This document shows, one piece after another, positions 11,442 to 23,170 of a stretch of 64,000 bases of DNA; the first letter of the stretch is position 1, and each line of letters begins with the position of its first letter. Source of the stretch: Theocolax elegans. Taxonomy: Eukaryota > Arthropoda > Insecta > Hymenoptera > Cerocephalidae. Position numbers and translations under genes: made by a program. The DNA lies in assembly GCA_026168455.1 (NCBI GenBank), contig CM047428.1, positions 34,151,255 to 34,215,254 on the forward strand. Reading direction: 5' to 3'. The notes below the pieces were generated by a model. It did not search any database. It worked only from the letters and a program-made list of their open reading frames with translations, and was not told the origin of the DNA.

Positions 11442-13462
11442 TGTGAGGTAGTACCTCACTTTATTTAAAAAAAATTATTAAATTAAAAGAAGGGAATTTA
11501 TGGATAAGTAAAGGAAAGGTGGGAACGTTATCCATACCTGAAAAAGATAAATAAGAATTAAAATGCGGATCAAAATTAGACATATACATAAAGAAATAAA
11601 TAATATATAATAAAATAAGCTAATATTACTCACTTAAGCACGAGCAATGCTTATGCATCACTCGTGCGCTCACCTTTCCTAGACTCCTTGTACCAATGAA
11701 GCGAGGAAGTCCCACTGACTGGTTCTAAGGGGTCGAGTACGCCTTAAGACGAATACCTGAAAATTATAAATAAAGAATGAAATAATTATCTAATAGTATT
11801 AACTAATTGGAAATTAACTTACCTTATAACGTAGACTCCTCCTCCCTGGTAGAGAGACACACGCCTGCACTGGAACCGAGTACACTGAATGAAATCCTCC
11901 CTGTCCATGTCGAAACCTGAAAATTAGAAAACTATGTTAATATTAAATTAAATATTGTTAAATCTAGTTATAAGGAAATGATTAACGTTAATAAGAGGAA
12001 AGGAGATAATAAATAAAGTAAAGTAAAATAATAGAATAGGGTTAGTACCATGTATAACATGTGGCAGGGAGAGGTTAGGGAAATGTAAACATTAGCAAGT
12101 TAATAAATAAAATAATAACAAACAACTTAACCCGAGCCATTCTCGTCACCGGCATTAAAAAGGATTATAAAGGAGATATTAATGGGATGGGTTATGGGTT
12201 AATTATGTTTACATGTGATGGAAAGTATACTTACCTGCACGCACCTGAGGATGATGCAAGCCGACGACGGAGATGAGAGAACCGATGTAACGGACGATGA
12301 CCTCACACCAGGAGAAGACTGCTCAGTCGCCGATCTCGATACCCGCACGAATCCACTTATACCAGCACCGTCGGTTCGTACCAGGTCACCGTATATACAA
12401 CAATACACCTCTCTCTCTCCAATGCGCACGAACGTGAGAGAGACAGCGAGAAGCACGCGCGGCATGCCGATACTGCGCGCATGCATACAGGTGGCAGTAG
12501 AGAGGAAGTAAACTCGCCCGCTCGCACGATATGGCTGACCGAAAAAGTGCGCCGGCGCGGGGAGACGGGAATCGAGATATCGTATACGTACGTGCGAAAG
12601 AGAGACAGAGATACGAGTCTTGCATTAGTGGAAGCGCACGCCGTTTTACACTAGATACTCGATAAATCTGATTCGGCCGGTATTAATTTAACACTGCGAA
12701 CTTCGTAATAGGTGGCAGTAGCGTCGACGGCTATATAGTATTTTAATGTCGTAGTCAATAGATTGATGGTTTGAAATGACGGAAATAAGGGAAACTAGCG
12801 CCGCGAATCGGCAATTAAAGGGATGAAACCGGCAAGAAGCCGGAAATAATTAGTATCCGCCGATCTGTAAAAAGGGAAGCACGATATATTGAGAAATCTA
12901 GTGATTGAATAGAATATTGCCGAGTTAGTTGTTGAGAAGGATTAATTACTATTGCTAATATTGCCCATAATTTGGAGAAACAATTGTCCATATATTGGAG
13001 GAAATATTATTGTTGAGATTTTGAGGAGGTCTTTGGAAAATTATTGAAGAAGTATTAGAGAGGAATTGTTGAGACGAGGCGAAAGAGTAGAAGCTCGCGC
13101 GCGGTAAGTGGACTGTGCGCCGGCCATATTTTTTCTATATTACTTTATTAAAATTATTAAATCGGGAGTGCGTGAAGCGTCGACACACGGATCTTTTCGC
13201 GCGGTTTTCGGTTCTTTATTTTGGATTAATTTGATAAATCGATGATGGAAATCTCGTGATTAAATCGTGATAAATAATATAATAATTACTGAGTTTCTCT
13301 GTGTATCGCAATACACATAATAATTAAGATAGGTTACGCGATTCTCGGGTTAAGTCGTTAGTAATATTACAGGGGGAATAAAAAATTATAACTGATGGAA
13401 AGGTTGATGTGACGGAAATAAAAATTATAAATTTTTGTAATTATATAAATCGGCGAGAATAC
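11442..13462. other. Possible LTR-like segment with 5' palindrome
   Basis: Starts TGTGAGGTAGTACCTCAC, an 8-bp-arm palindrome in the position seen at the starts of the long LTRs in this window. The following 1.6 kb alternates AT-rich and GC-rich blocks with simple GAG/CTC runs, much like those LTRs. I could not find a matching 3' end or target duplication, so the call is tentative. Frames at 12199-12625 are shadows of the GC-rich block. Confidence 0.3.
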
Positions 13463-14467
13463 ATATGGGGTATTCCACGTGAAGTGGTCCGATCAAAATT
13501 TTAAAATGCACCAAATTTTGGGTACACTTTGAAAATGTTTTTCAGAATACAGAAAAAAATTTTTAGGTACTGAAATCTATTTGCTCAAAAGTTATTCTAA
13601 CCTCAAAAAGTGAATTTTTCCATATTTTTTTCAACACCAGCTGGGTTTACCGCTATATAACTCAAAATCTATCAACTTTTACTATATAACATTATATGTA
13701 ACATTCGTTGCTAATTATATCTACAATTTATTCTTCTGGGTTAGAATTTCTAATCTCAAGGTCAATGTTACATAAACTACATGTCAATATTCAACTTAAA
13801 AAAAGTGCAAGTGCGCCACCTTTGATTTTTTTATCCAAAAGTCTAAAAGAAAGCTTGGAGCAATACCTTTCAAATGGTCTGTAGCATTTTTATGGCCTCT
13901 AATTCTGTAAAAAGTTATGACAATTTAAAGAAAGACAAAAAATTCACAAAAATTAACATGGTAATTTCCATTTAAATTTTTAAAAAAATTTCGTGTTTCT
14001 TTAAATTGTCATAACTTTTTACAGAATTGGAGGCCATAAAAATGCTACAGACCATTTGAAAGGTATTGCTCCAAGCTTTCTTTTAGACTTTTGGATGAAA
14101 AAATCAAAGGTGGCGCACTTGCACTTTTTTTAAGTTGAATATTGACATGTAGTTTATGTAACATTGACCTTGAGATTAGAAATTGTAACCCAGAAGAATA
14201 AATTCTAGATATAATTAGCAACGAATGTTACATATAATGTTATATAGTAAAAGTTGATAGATTTTGAGTTATATAGCGGTAAACCCAGCTGGTGTTGAAA
14301 AAAATATGGAAAAATTCACTTTTTGAGGTTAGAATAACTTTTGAGCAAATAGATTCCAGTACCTAAAAATTTTTTTCTGTATTCTGAAAAACATTTGCAA
14401 AGTGTACCCAAAATTTGGTGCATTTTAAAATTTTGATCGGACCACTTCACGTGGAATACCCCATATG
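13463..14467. mobile_element. 1-kb palindromic foldback element (TA target)
   Basis: The left half is the near-perfect reverse complement of the right half, with arms of about 480 bp and a short AT-rich centre near 13965. It starts CATATGGGGTATTCCACGTG and ends with the complement, bounded by TA (13461-13462, 14468-14469). There is no coding frame. The TA target and long arms suggest a non-autonomous foldback MITE mobilised by a Tc1/mariner-type transposase; no element with the same ends is present in the window. Confidence 0.88.
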
Positions 14468-14469
14468 TA

Positions 14470-15257
14470 TATATGGCGAAGTGTGAAATCTAATAAATAT
14501 TATATTTTTCTAATACTTGTACACATATCTATTTGATACTTCCTCATCCACGATAAAATCACCAACCCGCCATTTTCTCGTTGGCGGAACCGAACCACGT
14601 GTAGGTAGGAGTATTAGCTCTACCGATTGCCGGCATTTGAAAAATTAATTACGTAATTAGATTCCCAGACCTGGATTAGAATAAATTGAAGCTAAACAAG
14701 GTTTGTATTATTTTACGGATGATCAACTATAAGGATAAACAAATTAATAATAAATATAACAAATATTATTCGTGACTAGCGTTCCGAGAATTTTATCATT
14801 TCGATAGAAAACGCTAAGTCATATATTCTAGTAGTATTATCAAGTATTATATTAAAGTGTTTTAGTGCAAATTATATTCAAATTATTTCGAACGATAGAT
14901 AGGTTATCTTAACACGTGGCATTTTTCGGGCGGCTAGACAACGTAGGTTTTAGATTGTCCGTTGGATGGCGCCACTTGTATACTGTTTAACGTGACCCTA
15001 CCACATGAACCTCGTTACATTTTAATTCTAATTTATTTTATTAATTGTTAGTATATTATTGATTAGGATTTTTATTTATATTATTATATATTTAGTTACT
15101 GCTAGCACGTCGATATATTTTTGTGTATATATGAGTGTATGTGTATGTTTATGTATATTTATGTATACACATATATACATATTTATTTTTGCACACTCCT
15201 ACTATTTAATTTTATTATATTTTATAATTGTCGTTTTGTCACAGCGAGTGACCTTTA
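14470..15257. other. Spacer and probable LINE 5' region
   Basis: AT-rich sequence before ORF1 of the plus-strand LINE. Its right part is presumably the LINE 5' UTR, but its start cannot be fixed. A weak tRNA-like patch at 14580-14640 (minus strand) does not fold into a tRNA. Confidence 0.4.
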
Positions 15258-15821
15258 ATGTGCAATCGTTCTAAAACGAGCGTTGTTAAATGTTTTATAT
15301 GTTCGAAAAACAGTTCAACTTTTGTTAGAGTGTGTAATTTGTGCGGTAAACTTTTTCATCCAGGTTGCGTTAAACAATTTTTAAAAAGTAAGTCTACGGA
15401 CATATGTTGTAACGGGAATTTAAGTGAGCCTATATTAAGGTCACAGTATTTAAGTAATATTAATGGTTATGTCACATCTTCGCTATCAATAACTGCTCGC
15501 CATTCAACTTTTGACGCTGGGCGTGACCTAAATAATATATCTAATTCCGCTCTTGATAGCTCAATTATTGGTCCCTCTGCCATTAATTACTTGGATAATA
15601 TGGATTTGCCAAGCAATTGGGAATCCTTATCTCAATCTCAGCAGACAGTTTTTTTGTTTAATAGTTCTAAAGCCGATTCAAATCTTATTAAAGAAAAGCT
15701 TGAAAAACTTGATAGTAATTCTAAAACATTTAATAATCGTATATTTGCTTTGGAGAATGAGAATTTGGCGTTACGTACTGAAGTCCAGCAACTTAAGGAA
15801 TTATATGCTGTGACGTTGTAA
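15258..15821 (+). pseudogene. LINE ORF1, 5' part
   Basis: Encodes the N-terminal part of a LINE RNA-binding protein. Residues about 12-55 contain paired Cys/His ligands (CFICSK, CNLCGKLFHPGC, a late CC) in a PHD/RING-like arrangement, which is common in CR1-type ORF1. Residues about 130-185 form a Leu/Glu/Lys-rich coiled coil (KEKLEKLDSN, ALENENLALR). The true protein stops matching at ELY; the last three residues and stop come from the inserted DNA. A second copy of the last ~50 codons lies at 17435-17596 because of a tandem duplication. Confidence 0.8.
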
Positions 15822-17434
15822 AATGTACAACGAACAAGTACATGCACATGGCTTGTATTCACAAGTCATGTGCATACATAATTTTGCTTTATGATCGCGA
15901 TCGCGTCGCAGGTAGCGAATCCCTCGCTGGCAGACCGAAGTGCACCGATGCACTTATAAAATAAACGCTGATACCCACGGTATGGGTATGTTTTAGCGAC
16001 GGAGCCGACGAACGACGCGACCGATACCCGACGGTAGTACGCGGATCTCGACCCAGACCACGGCCGAGAGGTAGCGTGAGCCAAGGACCGAGCCCAGGTC
16101 GTCTCACAATACCTGGCGAATCCGCTGCTGATGTCAACAACACGGGAGGTTAGGCGGCGTCCTAATCTCAACCGTCACACGTGCTCAGTAGACGACGACG
16201 GTCGAGATGGCGCATGGGTGCGCGCACGCCCGAACTACGTACAACTAGTCGGGAGAGCCAGGGTGCTCCCCCACCTTACACCCGTATACCGGGGAACGCG
16301 GCACCGACGGCGACGATCGCGCGGCACTAGGCGAGGTGCGCGGGAAGGGGGGGAATCACTCGAGCAGCGAGAGTGTTGCGCGCGCGAAGTGCTCGAGTGA
16401 GCGACCGTGAGTGGGATTATGGGTGGGAGCGCGGGCCGAGGGGAGCGCGCGAGTAGAGTAGGAGTCGCGGTATACCTAATGTATGCGTGCGAAGGTATAC
16501 CGCGGCATACTAGAATATATATATATATAGACGGCGCGCACACCTATGGATTAATGTATATTTTTGTATATAGCGCGCACACGTATATTAGATTACTGAA
16601 TTATTTTAGCTAGATAAGCGTAGTCGTTAATTAAATAAAAATATGTAAGTCCGTTGGTAGAATTTGGGGCGATTGTTAATCGTTTTAAAAGTGTATATAT
16701 TTGTAAATAGTTGCTGGAATTAAATTTTAATTGTTGTGTGAGTGTGTCGGGATAGTTAGTATTAATTACATAGCCGGTAGGCACGGGGCGGCAGCACCGA
16801 CTGGGTTACCGATATGTTAATTATTTATTTGTAATGCGCGCCTTCCGAGTGTCGGGGATGATTGGTTGCGTGATCGACCCAATAATTAACAGGTTGGTGG
16901 TGACGTAAACCACTATTATTGGATAATCGGCCTTGACGGAAATAAGATCAAGGCTGACTACGCGTATCGATCACGCAATCAACCACCATAATCAATGCCG
17001 GTAGATAACGAGTAGAATAGGATAGAGAAAGATAGCGATAAGGTGGGGAGGAAAATCCTTAATTTTGGGGATCAAGCCACGCCGCGAGCCGGATGAAGAA
17101 GCCGGTCTCGACGATTCGCTACCTGATCGTCCGAGGAGATAGTCGAGATTTTGTTGAGTAGTATTTTGAGGCGGAGTAGCCATTTTTTGTAGAGTAGAGT
17201 AGAGTTGAGTTTGAGTTGTTAGTCGAGGTGTGAGTCGAGTTGATTGGAGCTGTGAGAAGTTAATTAGGCGAGTAAAATTACGGTTAGCCCGACGGGCGGC
17301 CGAATTATTATTAATATTATATTTTTATATTTGTCGGACGGACGGATATGAGAGAGTGTGTGCACGTGTGTGAGTCGGTCGCGAATCGCGTTCAATATTG
17401 TGTCGGTGCCAGATTTTATAAACAGTTTTTTTTT
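15658..17434. repeat. Tandem duplication unit 1 (~1775 bp)
   Basis: Consists of about 150 bp of LINE ORF1 plus about 1.6 kb of the inserted element. It matches 17435-19205 almost base for base, apart from a 2-bp difference in a TA microsatellite. Both unit ends lie in an ACAGTTTTTTT tract that is present once in LINE DNA (15646) and again in the insert. Confidence 0.92.
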
Positions 17435-19526
17435 AATAGTTCTAAAGCCGATTCAAATCTTATTAAAGAAAAGCTTGAAAAACTTGATAGTAATTCTAAA
17501 ACATTTAATAATCGTATATTTGCTTTGGAGAATGAGAATTTGGCGTTACGTACTGAAGTCCAGCAACTTAAGGAATTATATGCTGTGACGTTGTAAAATG
17601 TACAACGAACAAGTACATGCACATGGCTTGTATTCACAAGTCATGTGCATACATAATTTTGCTTTATGATCGCGATCGCGTCGCAGGTAGCGAATCCCTC
17701 GCTGGCAGACCGAAGTGCACCGATGCACTTATAAAATAAACGCTGATACCCACGGTATGGGTATGTTTTAGCGACGGAGCCGACGAACGACGCGACCGAT
17801 ACCCGACGGTAGTACGCGGATCTCGACCCAGACCACGGCCGAGAGGTAGCGTGAGCCAAGGACCGAGCCCAGGTCGTCTCACAATACCTGGCGAATCCGC
17901 TGCTGATGTCAACAACACGGGAGGTTAGGCGGCGTCCTAATCTCAACCGTCACACGTGCTCAGTAGACGACGACGGTCGAGATGGCGCATGGGTGCGCGC
18001 ACGCCCGAACTACGTACAACTAGTCGGGAGAGCCAGGGTGCTCCCCCACCTTACACCCGTATACCGGGGAACGCGGCACCGACGGCGACGATCGCGCGGC
18101 ACTAGGCGAGGTGCGCGGGAAGGGGGGGAATCACTCGAGCAGCGAGAGTGTTGCGCGCGCGAAGTGCTCGAGTGAGCGACCGTGAGTGGGATTATGGGTG
18201 GGAGCGCGGGCCGAGGGGAGCGCGCGAGTAGAGTAGGAGTCGCGGTATACCTAATGTATGCGTGCGAAGGTATACCGCGGCATACTAGAATATATATATA
18301 TAGACGGCGCGCACACCTATGGATTAATGTATATTTTTGTATATAGCGCGCACACGTATATTAGATTACTGAATTATTTTAGCTAGATAAGCGTAGTCGT
18401 TAATTAAATAAAAATATGTAAGTCCGTTGGTAGAATTTGGGGCGATTGTTAATCGTTTTAAAAGTGTATATATTTGTAAATAGTTGCTGGAATTAAATTT
18501 TAATTGTTGTGTGAGTGTGTCGGGATAGTTAGTATTAATTACATAGCCGGTAGGCACGGGGCGGCAGCACCGACTGGGTTACCGATATGTTAATTATTTA
18601 TTTGTAATGCGCGCCTTCCGAGTGTCGGGGATGATTGGTTGCGTGATCGACCCAATAATTAACAGGTTGGTGGTGACGTAAACCACTATTATTGGATAAT
18701 CGGCCTTGACGGAAATAAGATCAAGGCTGACTACGCGTATCGATCACGCAATCAACCACCATAATCAATGCCGGTAGATAACGAGTAGAATAGGATAGAG
18801 AAAGATAGCGATAAGGTGGGGAGGAAAATCCTTAATTTTGGGGATCAAGCCACGCCGCGAGCCGGATGAAGAAGCCGGTCTCGACGATTCGCTACCTGAT
18901 CGTCCGAGGAGATAGTCGAGATTTTGTTGAGTAGTATTTTGAGGCGGAGTAGCCATTTTTTGTAGAGTAGAGTAGAGTTGAGTTTGAGTTGTTAGTCGAG
19001 GTGTGAGTCGAGTTGATTGGAGCTGTGAGAAGTTAATTAGGCGAGTAAAATTACGGTTAGCCCGACGGGCGGCCGAATTATTATTAATATTATATTTTTA
19101 TATTTGTCGGACGGACGGATATGAGAGAGTGTGTGCACGTGTGTGAGTCGGTCGCGAATCGCGTTCAATATTGTGTCGGTGCCAGATTTTATAAACAGTT
19201 TTTTTTTTAACTTTTAAACAAATTGAGTTGTGGTTATAAGATTGAATTCGTGAGTGTATATTTTAATTTTCCTTTACTCTAAAAGCCGCCGGTTCCGAGG
19301 TGGACAGCCGTCGGGATTCCCTCTGTGACGAGGAGTCGAGGTGAGGATTTGCCGGGTTGCCGAGTAGTATTGTATCGTAATTATTCTTTATTTTAAATAT
19401 CGCCAGGCGCCCAATTAAATATAAATCGGTGATATTTTAACCATTTTGAACGTCGCTACGACGGAACCTCCGTCGGTTTATAATTTAATCCAATTAGATT
19501 TTCCCCGACGAGAAGTAGCGTCGCAA
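15809..19526 (+). mobile_element. LTR-like insert in LINE ORF1 (with internal duplication)
   Basis: Begins TGTGACGTTGTA and ends AGCGTCGCA. These near-inverted ends and the alternating GC/AT composition resemble the other long LTRs here. Discounting the duplicated unit, the insert is about 1.94 kb. It has no protein-coding capacity; the 60-100 codon frames, present in two copies, are byproducts of GC-rich sequence. A 17-bp inverted repeat (GGTTGCGTGATCGA and complement, about 16863-16983) lies inside. It is flanked by a 52-bp direct repeat of LINE sequence rather than a 4-6-bp one, so LTR identity is an inference. Confidence 0.55.
17435..19205. repeat. Tandem duplication unit 2
   Basis: Second copy of 15658-17434. 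It again contains the LINE ORF1 coiled-coil segment (17435-17583) and the start of the insert (17584 onward). Confidence 0.92.
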
Positions 19527-19575
19527 AATGAGAATTTAGCGTTACGTACTGAAGTCCAGCAACTTAAGGAATTAT

Positions 19576-20061
19576 ATGTCAATAAGTGTTCCATTGGCTT
19601 GCCAAATTTCAATCAATGATCTTGCAAAGCGAATTTTATCTTTGCTTAAACTTGAACATTTATGTTCCGATATTCTTGATGTGTGCCCTTTTTCAACAGT
19701 TGCTGGAAATCTTGCTCCTGCTACAAGTTCATGGGCTCAGATTTTACCCACTAAATCTTTTATAACTAGATTTAAATCAGCAGATGCTCGAAATTTTATA
19801 TTAGAATCTAAACAAAAATTTGGCGTTATTAAATATTGTCAACTTGTTGAAAATTCGGGTGAGCTCTCTGATAAGGTATTGAATATGTATGAAATGTTGC
19901 CTGCCCCTATCCATGAATTGCGCTTGCTTATTAAGAGTAAACTTGAGCCACTTAACTATAAGTATATTTGGTCGCGTGATGGGAAAATTTTTGTTCGTAA
20001 AGACGATAAGTCTGATCGTGTGCAAATTGTGACTGCTTCGGATTTAGACAAGCTTTTATGA
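19576..20061 (+). pseudogene. LINE ORF1, 3' part
   Basis: Continues LINE ORF1 after the insert, in a frame shifted relative to the 5' part. 161 codons. Residues about 50-160 (WAQILPTKSFITRFKS through the KIFVRKDD segment) resemble the C-terminal RNA-binding region of CR1-type ORF1. It ends with TGA at 20059-20061, and the ORF2 frame follows in the same reading frame. Without an upstream start it would not be made as a whole ORF1. Confidence 0.75.
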
Positions 20062-22966
20062 CTCTCTCCACGTTTAAATTATAGCCAATCTACTCTACAT
20101 GATTCTAAGTTACGAATAGCTCAAATAAACGCCAACTCAGTAATGGACCATTTGGTAGAAATTGAATCTTTTTTAGTCACCGAAAACATAGATGTTTTGT
20201 CAATCTCTGAATCATGGTTAACTCCAAATCGACCAGATTCTACCTATATTATACCTAATTATTCCTTAGTTCGAAACGATAGAGGTCTACTTTCAACGAC
20301 TGGTAAGCGTGAGTACATACAAGGTGGTGGTGTTGCATGTTACATATGAAATAGTATTACTTTCAAAGTAGTTGACTCACCGCAAATCTGCAATCTTAAT
20401 GAGACTGAATATTTATTATTGTAACTTGCTTTAAGTAATATTAAAATCTTATTTGCTGCGTGTTATAGACGACCTAAGGTTCATGTTTTAAGTAAATTTT
20501 TTGGTGCACTTCAAGACCGCGTTCACCTTTACAGCAATGTTATTGTAGCAGGTGATTTTAACTCTAACCTACTAGTTGATGACTACTACAGTAAGCATTT
20601 CAGAGATTTAATTGTAGAAAATTCATTTTATCTTGTATCTTTTGAAGCAATTCACCATAGAGCTGACTCCAACACTTGGTTGGATGTGATTTTTGTTGAT
20701 TCAGGTGATAAGATCATTTCCACAAAACAATCCCTAAGCCCTTTTATTAATGGTCATGATTTTATCTACATAGATTATAAGCTAAATATTCAAGTACCCA
20801 AATATAAATCAGCTACTTTCCGTGACTTTACAAACTTACCTATTGCTCTTTTTACATCAGCAATTACGACTGTTTTGTCAACTACATTAGAAACTCCTAA
20901 TGAAGACACGATAGTGGATTTGTATCTCGATTCTTTACGTAATGTTCTTATTTCTAACCTGGATAAATACGATCCAACGATTACTAAGCACGTACGTCAG
21001 CGTCCAGCTCCTTGGATAACACCTGAACTTAAAAACCGTTGTAAAGATCGTGATCGTTTATATAAATTATATAAGCGTAGGCGTAATCCGGTGATTTTAT
21101 CCCAATACAAATCCATTCGTACGGAACTGAAGCGTGATTTGAAAGCTACTCGTGACTCTTATTATGAAAAAGCTCTATTAGGAACTACTGATCAGTCCCA
21201 TTGTTGGCGACTTTTGAAAAGGTTGGGCATTGTGAAGGATTCATATAACTCCCCTATCAAATTCTTTTCTGTTGATGAACTCATCCATCACTATACTGCA
21301 GTGAGTTGTCAGCATTCGAGATGCTTTATTGCCCAACTAAGAGATATTTTTAGTTCATCTTCCACCCATAATTATCCGCGTTTTCAATTTTCAACTATTA
21401 CTTCAAAACAGGTCGAATTCGCCATACTAGCATGCCTTCCTAAGGCCAAAAGTTACATTTTAGATGGCTTATCTTTGGGATATTTTAAAGAGGTTTATAC
21501 TGAAATTGTACCATATTTAACAACCTTATTCAATTTATCATTGTCGACCAACAATATCCTGCACTATGGAAACGTGCAGCAATTATTCCGGTCAGTAAAA
21601 TATCTAAACCATTAACGCCTTCCGATACTCGTCCGATTGCTAATCTCCCACATTTCCCTAAGGTTTTTGCTCGATTGATTACACAACAAATAACGTCACA
21701 TCTTGAACATAATAATATCTTATCAGCCTTTCAATTAGGGTTTCGCAGTTGTTATAGTACTCAACTTGCATTGCTGAAGATCACTGAAGATATACGTTTA
21801 GCAATTGAGAAGGGTCAGGTTACGTTTCTAATATTACTTGACTTCAGTAAAGCATTTGATACAATTAATCATGTAGAACTTCTCAAACTGTTAAAGCATC
21901 TCAATTTTGCCGATGGAGTGATTGAATGGTTCTTTTCTTATCTTACTGGCCGTTCCCAAGCTGTTATAGGATCGGATAGCATTACTTCAGAGTTTGTTGA
22001 AACTTTATCTGGAGACCCTCAAGGTTCAATTCCTGGTACTATTATATTTTTAATTTTTATTAATTCTCTAATTCATGTCTTGCAATACACCAATGGTATG
22101 TTGTTTGCTGATGATTTTCAATTATATATCCATGCTAGGTCTGGTGATTGTGGTGCTGCAATCGACAAGTTGATTAAAGATAGTGAACGAGTTGCCAAAT
22201 GGGCTCAAACCCACGGTCTTAAGCTTAACTATGCTAAAACTAAAGCCCTCCTTATAGGATCGGTGCAACAATTAAGATTTGTCGATAGAAATCAGCTACA
22301 TCCCATCATAATAGATAACCATGAAATTCCGTTAGTAAATTCTGCAGGCAATTTAGGTCTTATATTGAATGAAAATTTGCAATGGAATTCTCACGTAGCG
22401 GGTATTACTTCACGAGTTCATGGTGTCTTACATAAGCTACGAAATCGAGGAAATTTCTTCTCTTATTAAATGAGGAAAAACTAGTAACATCACTTATCCT
22501 TCCTCATTTCGATTATGTTTGTGTAGTTTACAATGACCTGCCTAAATATTTAAATTTAAAACTTCAGCGACTAGTTAATATCTGCGTGCGATATATTTTT
22601 AGATTAAAAAAGGATACCAGACTTAAGCCTTTTTATAATAAACTTCATTGGTTACCTGTGAATGTGCGCCGGTTATATTTTCTCGGTTTACTTACGTACC
22701 AGGTCCTTACTACTAAGAAACCAGAATATATTTTAGTTTTAATACCACCGCCTAGTACTGAGATACGCCGATCAGCTCGTGGAACTCATTCAAGCTTTGA
22801 ACGCCCCCAAGCCATTACTACTACATATCAAAATTCCTTTACTATTCTAGCTATGGACTTTTGGGACTCATTACCCCCAGAGCTGCGTTTGAGTAAAATT
22901 TCAATTGTTTTTAAAAGTAGATTGTATAGTTATTTAGTTGATAAGAGCGCTGAATTAGATTAAGTA
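20062..22966 (+). pseudogene. LINE ORF2: endonuclease and reverse transcriptase, disrupted
   Basis: ORF2 nicks target DNA and reverse-transcribes the LINE RNA. The endonuclease part (20095-20780) shows QINANSVMDH, SISESWL, AGDFNSN and NTWLDVIF. The reverse transcriptase (21400-22450) shows LDFSKAFDTINH and FADDFQLY, the latter holding the catalytic Asp pair. The usual GVPQGSVLGP motif has changed to GDPQGSIPGT. The C-terminal part runs to 22963. Breaks: TGA at 20347, TAA at 20422, a frameshift near 21555 and another near 22465. The endonuclease frame is the same as that of the preceding ORF1 piece, separated only by the TGA at 20059. Clade: CR1/Jockey group by motifs; no finer call. Confidence 0.85.
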
Positions 22967-23117
22967 TATTGTCATTTAGTTATTACACTGATTTGTCAAA
23001 TTATCTTCATTCATTCAGTTAATTATCGCTTTTTATTTTTTGTTAACAGCGTACTATTATTGTTATTTTTTCTCTTTTTAGTTGTATTTACATCTAATAT
23101 GAAATTATTATATCCAT

Positions 23118-23144
23118 TGCCTTAAGGTTAAACTAAACCTAGGC
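23118..23144 (+). other. LINE 3' stem-loop
   Basis: GCCT and AGGT arms pair with ACCT and AGGC arms around a small loop, directly before the (AATC)n tail. The same two-tier design is seen in the five LINEs at 39-57 kb, so it is probably the 3' signal read by the LINE RT. Confidence 0.65.
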
Positions 23145-23170
23145 ATTAATGCTTTTCAATCAATCAATCT

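Larger units (their letters stand above)
15258..23170 (+). mobile_element. CR1/Jockey-type LINE, split by an LTR-like insert
   Basis: Two-ORF non-LTR retrotransposon: ORF1 with a PHD-like zinc finger and coiled coil, then ORF2 with an APE-type endonuclease and reverse transcriptase. ORF1 is interrupted at 15808 by foreign DNA and resumes at 19527. The 3' end carries a stem-loop (23118-23144) and an (AATC)n tail near 23157-23170, with no poly(A). Both ORFs are broken. It is oriented opposite to the LINE array at 39-57 kb but shares the same 3' hairpin design. Confidence 0.88.

Noticed and set aside
14580..14640. tRNA-like patch on the minus strand (TGGTTCGGTTCC)
   Set aside because: Only a weak B-box match; no acceptor pairing and no A box at the right distance.
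15866..16543. Overlapping 84-102-codon frames on both strands (also 17641-18175)
   Set aside because: Arg/Ser/Pro-rich byproducts of a GC-rich block in the LTR-like insert, duplicated only because the DNA is duplicated.
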